Of a stretch of DNA of 16,568 nucleotides, positions 1-9,635 are shown one piece after another (within the stretch, counting starts at the first letter, position 1; each line of letters begins with the position of its first letter). Position numbers and translations under genes: made by a program. Source of the stretch: an uncultured Oscillospiraceae bacterium (GTDB lineage Bacteria; Bacillota; Clostridia; Oscillospirales; Ruminococcaceae); assembly GCA_950097605.1 (NCBI GenBank), contig CATNEU010000009.1, positions 1 to 16,568 on the forward strand. The letters run 5' to 3'. Under the pieces are notes generated by a model that saw only the letters and a program-made list of their open reading frames with translations, was not told the origin of the DNA and did not search any database.

Positions 1-148
1 CGTTTACATAGTAGTCCACGCGTCTGTCCGCCGTCACGGCCACGTTGTACCTTGTTACGCCGTTTAAAATATAGAAGTTGGTGCTTAAAATCGGCACGCT
101 CTTTTCTATCGTGAACACAAACGCCGCAGAGCGGTTGCCCGCCTTGTC
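1..148 (-). repeat. Near-identical 3' tract shared by the two GH84 genes, copy 1
   Basis: Positions 1-148 match 4904-5051 with one difference (a silent change at 128). The match may go on beyond the left edge. It covers the end of the second and most of the third C-terminal Ig-like repeat. Immediately to the right, DNA similarity falls sharply. Confidence 0.93.
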
Positions 149-3100
149 ATATGCCCGGACGACATGGCGCCCCGGCTCGGTCACGGTGATCGAGCTGCGC
201 AGTCCGTCGAGCGCGACGCCGTCGAGCTCAAACCGCGCGGGTTCGCTCGCACGCACCACCGCGTTTTGATTGGTCATACCGTTCGCAGCCGTCTGTTCGG
301 AGGAGAGCATTGGCCCCGTCCGGTCGATCACAAATCCAACCGGCTCGGAAACTGCGCCGTTCGCCGCCGTGGCCGTGACGAGATAGCCGCCCTCGGTCGA
401 AAGCAGCAGGTTGCTTCCCTTCCTGTCGAGCGGCACGCCGTTGACGGTCCAGGTCACGGTTTGGTCGGCCATCAGCCGCACGCCGCTGCCGCGCGTGGAT
501 GCACCGTTCTCGACGCCCGAAATTACCGGCGCCGCAAGCGGGGTTCGGCTGCTCAGAAACGCCGCTTCATAGATGCTGGGGGCGTTTCCGCCTTCCCAGG
601 AAATGCGCGCCTCGTAGACCGCGCCAAGCCCCGAGAGGTCAAAGCGGTTATACGCACGGTCGAGGGCTCCAAGCGTTTGCACGCCGTCCGCCGTGACCGC
701 CTCGACCGCGGCGCCCGAAAGGCTGTTTTCGTTTTGCAGAACCACAAGCGCGTCTGCCGCCCGGTTGTCCGGGTTTTTGAGGGTGATGCAGCCCGTTTCG
801 CCAACCGAAGGGGTATAGGCGCTGGTCAGGCTGCCGTCCTGCGCGCCGGCTACCGCGCCGCCCGCCGTGGACTCCAGATAGAGCGACTGCGCACCGCCCA
901 ATGAATCAAAGAACGCCGCCTCAAACAGCTTGACCCAGGCGTCCAGATCCTGCGTGATGCGAATGCGCACATACTGCACCGGACTGCCGTCGAGCGTAAA
1001 ATGGGTCACATAGCCCGTGGCGGCGCCGCCGCCAACGATCTCGCCGATCCTGTTCCAGCTCTCTCCGTCGAGCGAAGTCTCCACGTCCGCCCGGGCGATA
1101 CAGTCGCCCACGCTGCTCTGCGTGAAGGTCGCGCCAAACAGCGTGCGGGGGGCGTCAAACGCGAAGTTGATGGTCTGGCCGATTCTCTGGTGCTGCGCCA
1201 GCCAAGTCCAGGTGGAAAGGTCGCCGTCGAGCGCCTTGTCGGCCGTGTAATCCTCGTAAAACTCCATGCCCTCGCCGAGCGTGAGTGAAACGTCCCCGAC
1301 CTTCGAGGCTCTGCTGACGTTGTTCACGCCGTTAAACGTAACCTCATTGATTCTCAGCCAGGAGCCGGTGTCCATGGTCAGCCGGATGCGCATATAGCGC
1401 GTCCGCGTGCCGCCCGCATCCAGCGTGGTCAGGAAGTCCGGCCAGCCGCCGTTTTCAATCACGCCGATTTCGGTCCACGCCAGCCCGTCTGTGGAAATCT
1501 CCACCGACGCTTTGCCCAGCGTATCGTATTGCTGCATGGTAATCACCATCTCGTAGAGCGGGATCGCTTTGCCCAGGTCGAAGGTGATCGTCTGGCCCGC
1601 GCGCTGGTGCTGCGCCAGCCACATATAGGTATCCGGGTCCCCGTCGAGAACCTTATCCGCGGTATAGTCCTCATAATACGCCATGCCGTCGCCGAGCGTC
1701 ACGCGGATGCCGGCCGGATTGTCCACCGCGAACAGCGAGAGCCTGTCCAGCGTAAACTGCACCGGTTGCTCCCCGTTGTTGGCCGCGCGCAGGTATTTGA
1801 GCGTAAGGCCCGCGGGCTCCGCCGGCAGCGGGGTCCAGTCGATCCCGTTTTCGGACGTTTCGAGCGCGATGCTTTCGGGGATGCCCTCGGATGCATACTC
1901 CCGCAGTACTTTAAGCGCCTCGAGGCGGAGGCCGATATACTGGCCGGGCAGAAGCTGCACGGCGCCGAGGTTTTCAAGCGACACCCTGCCGCCGTCCGCC
2001 TGGACCGCGCTGCCCATGAGCGCGGGCGCGTTGGTGTACAGGGCGTTGGTGTCCCCGCCGAACCGGTCGGCGAACAGCGCGCCCTGCAGGATGCCCTGGG
2101 TATCCGCAAGCAGCTCTTCTATAAACGGGCGCAGGCGGCTGCTGCCCGCGCTTGCCATCGTCTCGCTGCCCGCATAGGTCGGGAAGGCGGCCGACTCCTC
2201 CAGTACGGCGCAGGCGTCGGTATAGGCCTGCCAGATCTCCTCACCTGAAAGCCGGTTTGCCGCCGCGTCAAGCGTCGCGTGCAGCGCCAGCTCCCCGGCC
2301 TTTGCAAGCCTGTCGAGCGCGTTGGCCCAGCCTGCGATTTCCTCGGTCAGATTGGGATTGACGTCGCCCGCAAGCAGGGTCCCGCAGGCTTCCCCGATCT
2401 CCGCAAACGCCTCGAGCAGCGGCGCGCCCGCCGCATCCAGATCTCCGTTCGACGCGGCCGCTTTCCGGAATGCGGTGAACAGGTCCGCGATGTACTGCGA
2501 CTCCTCGTTGTGCAGGCCGTAGCCGACCGACACGTTCTCCGAAAAGATGCGCAGCGCGTGCGCAAGCGCAGGCTCTATGTATGCAAAGGAGGCCTCCCAG
2601 CTCGCGTTGGCGTCGTAGGCGGCCATGTTCCAGGTGTAATCCGCGACCGAGAACAGTGAGACTTTGGACGCTTCCGCCTGGTTCATCGGGTTGGATACCA
2701 GGCCGCTGAGGCCCTGCACGTCGTTGCCGAGCTCCATCGAACGGCCCATGAGCAGGTTGCCCGGGCAATAGTCGTTGACCGGGAAATTCCACCACACAAA
2801 CACATCCCGCTGCACAATACCCGTCACCCAATCAATGACGCTGCGCGTGATGTTGCTCGTGACGCTGTCGCCGGTCCACATGAGCTGGATGTTCGGATCG
2901 AGGCCGCGCATGGCCTCCAGATAGGCGATGCCCTGCTCCTGCACGCCCCAATCCTTGTTATAGTAGGTCGGCACAAAAACAATCGGCTTAACGTCTCCCT
3001 TGGCCTGCACAAACTCGGTTTCGAGCCGGTTTAAAAGCGCCACGATCTTCTCGCGGTCCTCATAGCCCTTGTTCAGGTCGATATCATCCATAAAGAAGCC

Positions 3101-4690
3101 GAACTGCCGCACGCCGACGGAATAGAGCTGGTCGAGCTTGTCGACGACCGCCTGGTAATCCGCCTCGCTCGAAAGGTCGATCGAGAGACCCGGATGGATC
3201 GCCCAAATAAACTCCACTTTGGTTTTCCGGCTGGTCTCCACCAGTTCCCCAAGCTGCGCCAGCTCGTCCGCCGGATACGGGTCGCGCCATTTGTCGCGGT
3301 GATAGGGGTCGTCCTTCGGGCCATAGATATACGCGTTCATTTTAAACCGCGCGCCGAACTCCATCAGGCTCTGGCGGTCCTCGTGGCTCCAGGGAATGCC
3401 GTAGAAGCCCTCGATAAAGCCGCGGAACAGCGTGGACGACCAGTCCTCGATGCGCAGCAGCGAAATGCGCTGCGCATCCTCCGCCAGCAGTTCGTCAAGC
3501 GTGGAAAGCCCGAAGAACACCGCGTCGCTGCTCTTGCCGAGAATCGCGATGCGCAGCCCCTCGTCGGAGAGGCCCACATCCAGCACATACGCGTCGGTCT
3601 TTTCCATCAGGGCCGCCGGGTCGTATCCCAGAGCTTCCAAATAGGCCTGCGCCGCGCTGTCTTCTCCGTATACGCCGAGCAGCAGGGCGGCCTGTCCCGC
3701 TTCGGGCTGTGCAGCCGTCTGCGCGCCAATGCCGCGCGCCTGCAGGATCTCCCGCCACTTGGCCTGTGTGGCCGCGTCGAGTGCGGCGTCTCCCACAACG
3801 GTAAACGCGTCTTCCAGCGGCACGTTCTTCTCTTTGAAGGAAAGCGACTGCGGGACCGGGTAGAGCCGGTACGCCAGCGGCACCTGCTCGCGGGCGAGCA
3901 CCAGCACGTCGAACGTACGGGTTGCCGCCGCCTCTCCGGTCGTGGCTTCGGCGGTCAGCGTGACCGTCGTATTCTGTTCGGGAAGGGAAATGCTCGCATT
4001 GCCGTCGTCAATGGCGATGATCTCGGGATGCGAGGAGCGCCAGGCGACGCGGGTCTCGCGCAGCCTGCCTTCGGTTTGCAGCGTGAAATCCCGATAGGCC
4101 GAGGACGGCGCGGTCAGCGACGCGACCGTCTGGTCCGCGATTTGCTGATCGGTAAGAGCCGCCGTCTCCGGGTCTGCATACACCTCAAACTCATACAGCG
4201 AATACCCCGTGCCCTGTGTGTTCGCGCCGTACGGGGTGCGTTCGATGCCCTGCATTTTGACATAGCGGGCCGAAACCGGCTCGAACTCCACCGTGTCGGT
4301 CTGTTCGATATTGCTGCCGGTGTTGACGCCCTTGTAGGCCGTGCGCCAGTTCTCCGCATCGTAGGAGACGAGGATTTCGTATCGCATGGCCTTGAGCTGC
4401 CAGTTTAAAACCACCTTGCCAACGTCGTACACCGCGCCCAGGTCCACATAGCACCAGGCGTCCGCCGACGTGTTGGAAGACCATCTGGAATTGGGCGACG
4501 TGTCTCCGTCGACCATGAGCGCAGGCGTCCAGCGCCCGTCGTCCACCTCGGAACCCGATGCGGCGACCGCCTTTCCCAGCGCGAGATTCCCGCCATCCGC
4601 GGCCAGGGCCGGAAACGGCACGCCGGCAAACAGGGAAAGCGTGATCGCCAGGCTGAGCAGGCAGGAGGTCAGGCGTTTCCAGAGTTTCAT
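1..4690 (-). CDS. Secreted GH84 beta-N-acetylglucosaminidase / hyaluronidase-like protein, second gene of the pair; C-terminus cut by window edge
   Basis: The frame stays open from the ATG at 4690 to the left edge (1563 codons, no stop). By comparison with the paralog upstream, only about 40 residues are missing. Order of parts: signal peptide 1-30 (KR, hydrophobic core, cleavage after PALA); one CBM32 (F5/8 type C) module about 35-172; Ig-like linker about 185-270; GH84 N-terminal (GH20b-like) domain about 273-415; GH84 catalytic domain from 423 (GFIEGFYG); helical region to about 870; two tandem discoidin-like modules about 996-1128 and 1135-1268; Ig-like repeats from about 1389. The GH84 catalytic pair is D535-D536. 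Other expected active-site positions match C. perfringens NagJ as I remember it: K459, T606, W633, N635, D640, N667. The family uses substrate-assisted hydrolysis of terminal beta-GlcNAc. GGAG lies about 11 nt before the ATG, a somewhat long spacing. It is probably co-transcribed with the upstream paralog. The exact substrate is not determined. Confidence 0.92.
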   Translation of the reverse strand, partial: MKLWKRLTSCLLSLAITLSLFAGVPFPALAADGGNLALGKAVAASGSEVDDGRWTPALMVDGDTSPNSRWSSNTSADAWCYVDLGAVYDVGKVVLNWQLKAMRYEILVSYDAENWRTAYKGVNTGSNIEQTDTVEFEPVSARYVKMQGIERTPYGANTQGTGYSLYEFEVYADPETAALTDQQIADQTVASLTAPSSAYRDFTLQTEGRLRETRVAWRSSHPEIIAIDDGNASISLPEQNTTVTLTAEATTGEAAATRTFDVLVLAREQVPLAYRLYPVPQSLSFKEKNVPLEDAFTVVGDAALDAATQAKWREILQARGIGAQTAAQPEAGQAALLLGVYGEDSAAQAYLEALGYDPAALMEKTDAYVLDVGLSDEGLRIAILGKSSDAVFFGLSTLDELLAEDAQRISLLRIEDWSSTLFRGFIEGFYGIPWSHEDRQSLMEFGARFKMNAYIYGPKDDPYHRDKWRDPYPADELAQLGELVETSRKTKVEFIWAIHPGLSIDLSSEADYQAVVDKLDQLYSVGVRQFGFFMDDIDLNKGYEDREKIVALLNRLETEFVQAKGDVKPIVFVPTYYNKDWGVQEQGIAYLEAMRGLDPNIQLMWTGDSVTSNITRSVIDWVTGIVQRDVFVWWNFPVNDYCPGNLLMGRSMELGNDVQGLSGLVSNPMNQAEASKVSLFSVADYTWNMAAYDANASWEASFAYIEPALAHALRIFSENVSVGYGLHNEESQYIADLFTAFRKAAASNGDLDAAGAPLLEAFAEIGEACGTLLAGDVNPNLTEEIAGWANALDRLAKAGELALHATLDAAANRLSGEEIWQAYTDACAVLEESAAFPTYAGSETMASAGSSRLRPFIEELLADTQGILQGALFADRFGGDTNALYTNAPALMGSAVQADGGRVSLENLGAVQLLPGQYIGLRLEALKVLREYASEGIPESIALETSENGIDWTPLPAEPAGLTLKYLRAANNGEQPVQFTLDRLSLFAVDNPAGIRVTLGDGMAYYEDYTADKVLDGDPDTYMWLAQHQRAGQTITFDLGKAIPLYEMVITMQQYDTLGKASVEISTDGLAWTEIGVIENGGWPDFLTTLDAGGTRTRYMRIRLTMDTGSWLRINEVTFNGVNNVSRASKVGDVSLTLGEGMEFYEDYTADKALDGDLSTWTWLAQHQRIGQTINFAFDAPRTLFGATFTQSSVGDCIARADVETSLDGESWNRIGEIVGGGAATGYVTHFTLDGSPVQYVRIRITQDLDAWVKLFEAAFFDSLGGAQSLYLESTAGGAVAGAQDGSLTSAYTPSVGETGCITLKNPDNRAADALVVLQNENSLSGAAVEAVTADGVQTLGALDRAYNRFDLSGLGAVYEARISWEGGNAPSIYEAAFLSSRTPLAAPVISGVENGASTRGSGVRLMADQTVTWTVNGVPLDRKGSNLLLSTEGGYLVTATAANGAVSEPVGFVIDRTGPMLSSEQTAANGMTNQNAVVRASEPARFELDGVALDGLRSSITVTEPGRHVVRAYDKAGNRSAAFVFTIEKSVPILSTNFYILNGVTRYNVAVTADRRVDYYVN
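887..1705 (-). repeat. Tandem duplication of a discoidin-like module inside the second GH84 gene
   Basis: Two consecutive modules (1307-1705 and 887-1288) translate to similar sequences. Both contain a YEDYTADK motif, an LDGD turn, WLAQHQR and GQTI, and end in YxRIR plus a hydrophobic strand. The upstream paralog has only one such module at this place (residues about 1150-1280, with YTADKMLDGD). The boundaries are approximate. Confidence 0.8.
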
Positions 4691-4725
4691 ACTCTTTCAC
4701 TCTCCGTTTCTTGTTGTATATGTGC

Positions 4726-4748
4726 GGCCCTCCCGGGACGGAAGGGCC
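4726..4748 (-). other. Intercistronic hairpin between the two GH84 genes
   Basis: Nine-nucleotide arms 4726-4734 and 4740-4748 pair with one G-U in the minus-strand RNA and a 5-nt loop. No U-run follows on the minus strand, so it is not a standard terminator. It sits in the 91-bp gap after the first GH84 stop and could tune mRNA stability or act as a weak attenuator; that role is inferred. Confidence 0.6.
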
Positions 4749-4781
4749 TGCACGTTCACTGTTGATTACGGATGGCCGCCG

Positions 4782-7700
4782 TTACCGGCGGATCTCAAAT
4801 TTGAGTGTTTTGGACTCGTTGCCCGCCGCGTCGACCGCCTTGACCTCATAGACGCCCGGTTCGGTAAACTTGCAGCGGTATTCGTTCTCCGCCACAAGCG
4901 CGCCGTTTACATAGTAGTCCACGCGTCTGTCCGCCGTCACGGCCACGTTGTACCTTGTTACGCCGTTTAAAATATAGAAGTTGGTGCTTAAAATCGGCAC
5001 GCTCTTTTCTATCGTGAACACAAACGCCGCGGAGCGGTTGCCCGCCTTGTCGTAGGCGCGCACGACATGCCGTCCCGGCTCGGTCACGGTAAGCTCTCTC
5101 GAGAAATCTTCTATTGTCACGCCGTCGAGCTCGAACCGTGCGTCCTCGTCCGCGCGCACCACAACGTCCTGGTTCGTCGAGCCGTTTGTTTCGACCTGCT
5201 CGGATCCGAGCACCGGCCCGGTCCGGTCGATCGCGAACCGCAGCGTTTCGGAAACGCCGCCGTCGTCCGAGCGCGCATAGACCGTGTAGCTTCCCTCGGT
5301 CGAGAGCAGCAAGTTGTTGCCCTGTCTGTCGAGCGCCACGTCGTTGACCACCCAGGTGACCTTTTTATTGGCCAGAATGCGGACGCTGCCGCGCGTCGAC
5401 GCGCCGTTCTCGATGCCCGAAAGCACCGGGGTTTCCGCCGGAGGCGGCACCTCGCGCGAGGCGGTCGCGATCTCGAAAATTTCAGGCGCTGCGCCGTTTT
5501 CCCAACGGATGCGGATTTCATATACATAGCCGAAGTGCGAGATGTTGATGCGGTTGCAGGCCTTGTCCAGCTTGCCGGCGCTCTTCACACCCAGCTCGCT
5601 GACGATCTCAACCGCGGCATTTGAAATCTTGTCGCCGTTTTGCAGCACGATCAGCTCGGTCGCGCCGCGATAATCGCTGTTGGTATAGGTCAGAACGCCG
5701 GACGCATCTTCCGGCGCATAGCTCGTGCGCAGGTTGTCGTCGCAGGCCGCGAAGACCGCGCCGCCGGACGTCGACTGCACCGCCAGCGAGCCGGAAGCGC
5801 CCATGACGCCGTTGAACGACACTTCATAGAGCTTGATCCACTGGGTGAAGTCCTTTGTGAGACGGATGCGCACATACCGCGCCTGTTTGCCGCCAACCTC
5901 CAGGTTGGTCACATAGCCGGTCGCTTCTCCGCCCTTCACGATTTCGCCAACCTTGGTCCAGGCGCTGTTGTTGGTCGAAATCTCCACGTCGGCCGCCTGG
6001 ATCTCGTCGCCCTTGCGCATGTAAAACGCCATCTCATAGAGCGTGATCGGCTTGCCAAAATCGAAGGTGATGGTCTGGCCGGCCTTTTGCGCCTGTCCCT
6101 GCCACATCCAGGTATCCAGATCGCCGTCGAGCATCTTGTCGGCCGTATAGGTCTGGTAGAATTTCATACTGCTGCCCAGTGTAACGTTGATTTGGTCGAT
6201 ATTTTCCAGTTGGACCACGTCGAACTGCGAGAGGGTAAACCGCAAGGGTTCCGTTCCAGCATTGACGAGCCGCACATATTTGGCCGTCGCTCCTCTTCCG
6301 TTGCCCTCGACCGCGGTCCAGTCTATGCCGTTGCGCGAGACTTCCAGCACGGCCTCTGCGGGGGCGCCCTGAACCGCAACGTTATAGAGCTTGTGCAGGG
6401 TGCTCAGCCGCACGCCCAGATATTCGCCCGGCGCCAAAGTGATCTCGCCGTCCGGCACAACCGAAACGGTCTGGCCGTCCGAAGCCGGGAGCAGGCCTTG
6501 CAGCGCGGCAACATTGGTGTACACCGCCACGGTGTCCGGCAGGGTATCGGCGCCCGCCAATACGGCCGCCTTCACCTGGTCGTGCAGAATCGAAAGCACG
6601 TTTTCCACGAATGGACGGATCCGCACGGTACCGGCCTTGGCCATTGTTCCGCCGCCCGGTACCGTCGGGAACACGCCGGTGTTCAAAAGCGCGGCGCTGG
6701 CCGCCGAGTAGGCGTTCCAGACCGTTTCGGGGTCTTTGTTCTCCGCCGTCGCTACAAGAGCCGTCTCCACCGCCTTGCTGCCGGCCTTTGCAAGCTGTTT
6801 GAGTTCATGCGCCCAGCCGGCCACCTCGTCCGAGAGGTTGGGATTGGCGTCGCTGGTCAGCAGGGTGTCGCATGCGTCGATGATCTTTTGGAACTCCGTG
6901 TTGAGTGCGCCGGCGTTTTCCTTCGACACCTCGCCGTTTTGCAGCCCGTCGATAAACGTGGCAAACGGCTCGACCAGATTGCTGGATTCGCCCGCATTCA
7001 CAAGCGAACCGCCGGAGCCGGAGCACGCATGGGTTGCCAGCGTCCGGAACGCGTCGGCCAGTTCCGGCGTGATGTAGTCAAACGAATCGTGCCAGCTCTG
7101 GTCCTGGTTATACGCCCCAAGGTTCCAGGTGTAATCCGCAACCGAGAATAGCGAGACTTTGGAGGCCTCCGCCTGGTTCATCGGATTGGATACCAGGCCG
7201 CTCATATGCTGTACGTCGTTGCCCAGTACGCCGCTCGGGCCCAGGAGCAGTTTGTCGGTGCAGTAGTCGTTGACCGGGAAGTTCCACCAGATGAAGATGT
7301 CGCGGCCCACAACGTCGTAGATCCACTGCAGCGTGTCGGCGGTGATGCTGCTCATCGTGCCGTCGCCGGTCCACATGATCTCAATATTTTCATCCAGCCC
7401 CTTGAGCGCTTCAAGATAGGCCAGGCCCTTGCTGTTGTTCGCGGCGCCTTTGCTGTAGAAGGTCGGCACAAACACCAGCGGCTTCACGTCGCCCTTGGCC
7501 GCAACAAACTCTGTTTCCAGTTTGTTGAGCATCGCAACCAACTCGCCGCGCGTGTCGTGCGCCTTGGTGCTGTCGATATCGTCCATAAAGAAACCGAATT
7601 GGCGCACGCCCGCGTCGTAGAGCTGTTCAAACTTTGCAACCACCTTGTCGTATTCCGCGGGGTTGCTCAGGTCGATATCCAGTCCGGGATGGATTGCCCA

Positions 7701-9635
7701 GACAAATTCCACCTTGGTTTCCCTGCCCTTTTCGATGAGCTCCTTGAGCTGGGCAAGCTCCGCATCCGGGTAGAGTTCGCGCCATTTGTTGCGGTGGTAG
7801 GCATCGTCCTTCGGACCATAGATATAGGCGTTCATTTTAAACCGCTTGCCGAAGTCCATCAGGCTCTGCCGGTCCTCATGGCTCCAGGGCGTTCCGTAGA
7901 AGCCCTCGATGAAGCCGCGGAACTGGGAATCCGGCCAGTCGGTGATGGTGAGCTCGCTCATCTTTTGCGTATTGGCGGCAAAAATCTGGTCCAACGTCGC
8001 CACGCCGTAGAAGACCGCGTCGGCACTGTTACCGAGAAGGGCGATTACGCCCGCGTCCTGCGCCGCGATGTTCAGCAGATAGGCGTCCTTTTGCTGCGCC
8101 AGCAGCTCGCGCTGCTCCGTGTAACCGGCACAATAGAGGTCGGCTGCGTCGCCTGTGCCCGCCACGCCCAGCAGCAGGCTGGTTGTGCCGGCTTCCGCCT
8201 GCCCGGTATACTGCGCGTCAATCCCATATTGCGCAAAGATCTCCTGCAAATACGCGCGGGTGGCCTCGTCCACCGCGTCGCCGACAACGACGTTGAGCCG
8301 CTCTGACGGCACGAAATTGTTCTCGCCAAGTGCGAACTGCTGCACCACCGGATAGATATTGTATTCCACCGGAATTTCGCTTATCGCGCGCACCACAACC
8401 GGATAACTCTCGGTCAGAACGACCTCCCCACAGGTGACTGTCGCCGTCAACTGTACAGTGGTCCGCTCTTCGGGATGGATCACCGTAACCGCGCCGCCCT
8501 CAACCGAGAGGATTGCGGGGTCGGAGGATTCCCAAGCAACGGTTGTATACTTGACGCCTTTGGTTTGCAGCGTGAAATCCTTATAGACTGCGCTGGGAAC
8601 CTGCAGGCCGTTCAGCACTTCCTCCGCCGCCTGCTGCTCGGTCAGCGACGAAGAATGGGTGTCCTCATAGACTTCAAACTCATACAGGGAATAGCCGTAT
8701 TTGGTATCGCCGACCGGATAGCGCTCGATGCCCTGCATCTTGACATACCGCGCGCGCACGGTGTCAAAGGTGAGGTCGTCGACCTTCGACTGCGCGCCGG
8801 AGTTGACCAGCGTGGAATACACCACGTTCCAGTTTTCGCCGTCGGTCGATACTTCCACTCTGTAGCCGATGGCGCGCAGTTGCCAGTTGAGCACAACCCT
8901 GTTGATGTCGTAAACTTCGCCCAGGTCCACATAGCACCAGGCGTCGTCCGCTTTGTTGGAGGACCATCTGGAAGCGGCGCTGACAAATCCGTCCACCATC
9001 AGCTCGGGGGCGAACCGCCCGTCGCTCACCTCGTTGCCCGAGACCACAACCGGCCTTTGATAGGCCAGATTGCCCTGCGGGTCGTAGGTCTGATAGATCT
9101 CAAACTCATACATCGAGTAGCCGTATATCCTGCCGTCTCCCAGCGGGCTGCGCTCTATGCCCTGCATTTTGACGTATTGGGCCGTTTGGGATTCAAATTC
9201 AATCGTATCGGTTTTTGCAGTGGCGCTGGTTTCGTCCCTCTGGGTGTGGACCGTCGTCCAGTCCTCCCCGTCGAGCGAGAGCTGGAGCGAAAACTCCCTG
9301 GCCCGCAGCTCCCAGCTCAGCACCACGCGGTCAATCTCATACGCCGCGCCGAGATCCACATAGATCCAGGCGTCGTCCGCTTTGTTCGAGGACCATCTGG
9401 ACTCCTTGGAAACAGCGCCGTCCACAACCTTGTCGGGCGTCCAGCGGCCGTCGTCCACCTCGGTGCCCGAGGCGGTCACTTTTTTGCCGAGCGCCAGATT
9501 GACAGGCGCCTCCGCCGCGCCTGCCGACAGCGTTTGGAACCCTGCCCAGCTGATCCCTCCAAACAACAGGGAGAGGACCATCGACAGGGACAGCGCAAGC
9601 GACAGTATTCGCTTTCCCATAGATGTTTTGTTCAT
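4782..9635 (-). CDS. Secreted multi-domain GH84 beta-N-acetylglucosaminidase / hyaluronidase-like protein, 1617 aa, first gene of the pair
   Basis: Start chosen at the ATG of MNKTSMGK because AAGGAGG lies 5 nt upstream; the frame is open further up but lacks such a site. Parts: signal peptide about 1-43 (GKR, hydrophobic core, AGAAEA); two CBM32 (F5/8 type C) modules about 46-182 and 189-323, each with RWSSNKADDAW and YVDLG; Ig-like linker about 335-418; GH20b-like domain about 422-553; GH84 catalytic domain about 572-840; helical region to about 1020; discoidin-like module about 1150-1280; three Ig-like repeats about 1402-1617 (YDKAGN, VDAAGN). The catalytic pair is D685-D686. K609, Y727, T756, W783, N785, D790 and N817 correspond to NagJ active-site residues as I remember them, so it should be active on terminal beta-GlcNAc. 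No LPXTG, SLH or dockerin is visible: it ends in the last Ig repeat, so it is probably released or held through its modules. It resembles C. perfringens NagH/NagJ; hyaluronan versus mucin preference cannot be read from sequence. Confidence 0.95.
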   Translation of the reverse strand: MNKTSMGKRILSLALSLSMVLSLLFGGISWAGFQTLSAGAAEAPVNLALGKKVTASGTEVDDGRWTPDKVVDGAVSKESRWSSNKADDAWIYVDLGAAYEIDRVVLSWELRAREFSLQLSLDGEDWTTVHTQRDETSATAKTDTIEFESQTAQYVKMQGIERSPLGDGRIYGYSMYEFEIYQTYDPQGNLAYQRPVVVSGNEVSDGRFAPELMVDGFVSAASRWSSNKADDAWCYVDLGEVYDINRVVLNWQLRAIGYRVEVSTDGENWNVVYSTLVNSGAQSKVDDLTFDTVRARYVKMQGIERYPVGDTKYGYSLYEFEVYEDTHSSSLTEQQAAEEVLNGLQVPSAVYKDFTLQTKGVKYTTVAWESSDPAILSVEGGAVTVIHPEERTTVQLTATVTCGEVVLTESYPVVVRAISEIPVEYNIYPVVQQFALGENNFVPSERLNVVVGDAVDEATRAYLQEIFAQYGIDAQYTGQAEAGTTSLLLGVAGTGDAADLYCAGYTEQRELLAQQKDAYLLNIAAQDAGVIALLGNSADAVFYGVATLDQIFAANTQKMSELTITDWPDSQFRGFIEGFYGTPWSHEDRQSLMDFGKRFKMNAYIYGPKDDAYHRNKWRELYPDAELAQLKELIEKGRETKVEFVWAIHPGLDIDLSNPAEYDKVVAKFEQLYDAGVRQFGFFMDDIDSTKAHDTRGELVAMLNKLETEFVAAKGDVKPLVFVPTFYSKGAANNSKGLAYLEALKGLDENIEIMWTGDGTMSSITADTLQWIYDVVGRDIFIWWNFPVNDYCTDKLLLGPSGVLGNDVQHMSGLVSNPMNQAEASKVSLFSVADYTWNLGAYNQDQSWHDSFDYITPELADAFRTLATHACSGSGGSLVNAGESSNLVEPFATFIDGLQNGEVSKENAGALNTEFQKIIDACDTLLTSDANPNLSDEVAGWAHELKQLAKAGSKAVETALVATAENKDPETVWNAYSAASAALLNTGVFPTVPGGGTMAKAGTVRIRPFVENVLSILHDQVKAAVLAGADTLPDTVAVYTNVAALQGLLPASDGQTVSVVPDGEITLAPGEYLGVRLSTLHKLYNVAVQGAPAEAVLEVSRNGIDWTAVEGNGRGATAKYVRLVNAGTEPLRFTLSQFDVVQLENIDQINVTLGSSMKFYQTYTADKMLDGDLDTWMWQGQAQKAGQTITFDFGKPITLYEMAFYMRKGDEIQAADVEISTNNSAWTKVGEIVKGGEATGYVTNLEVGGKQARYVRIRLTKDFTQWIKLYEVSFNGVMGASGSLAVQSTSGGAVFAACDDNLRTSYAPEDASGVLTYTNSDYRGATELIVLQNGDKISNAAVEIVSELGVKSAGKLDKACNRINISHFGYVYEIRIRWENGAAPEIFEIATASREVPPPAETPVLSGIENGASTRGSVRILANKKVTWVVNDVALDRQGNNLLLSTEGSYTVYARSDDGGVSETLRFAIDRTGPVLGSEQVETNGSTNQDVVVRADEDARFELDGVTIEDFSRELTVTEPGRHVVRAYDKAGNRSAAFVFTIEKSVPILSTNFYILNGVTRYNVAVTADRRVDYYVNGALVAENEYRCKFTEPGVYEVKAVDAAGNESKTLKFEIRR
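4904..5051 (-). repeat. Near-identical 3' tract shared by the two GH84 genes, copy 2
   Basis: This is the counterpart of positions 1-148, with 147 of 148 bases the same. By contrast the catalytic-domain DNA of the two genes differs at many silent sites. Confidence 0.93.

Noticed and set aside
1..148. Insertion-sequence end as the explanation for the repeated tract
   Set aside because: The tract lies in frame within homologous Ig-like domains of both genes, with no transposase or terminal inverted repeats; homologous exchange explains it better.
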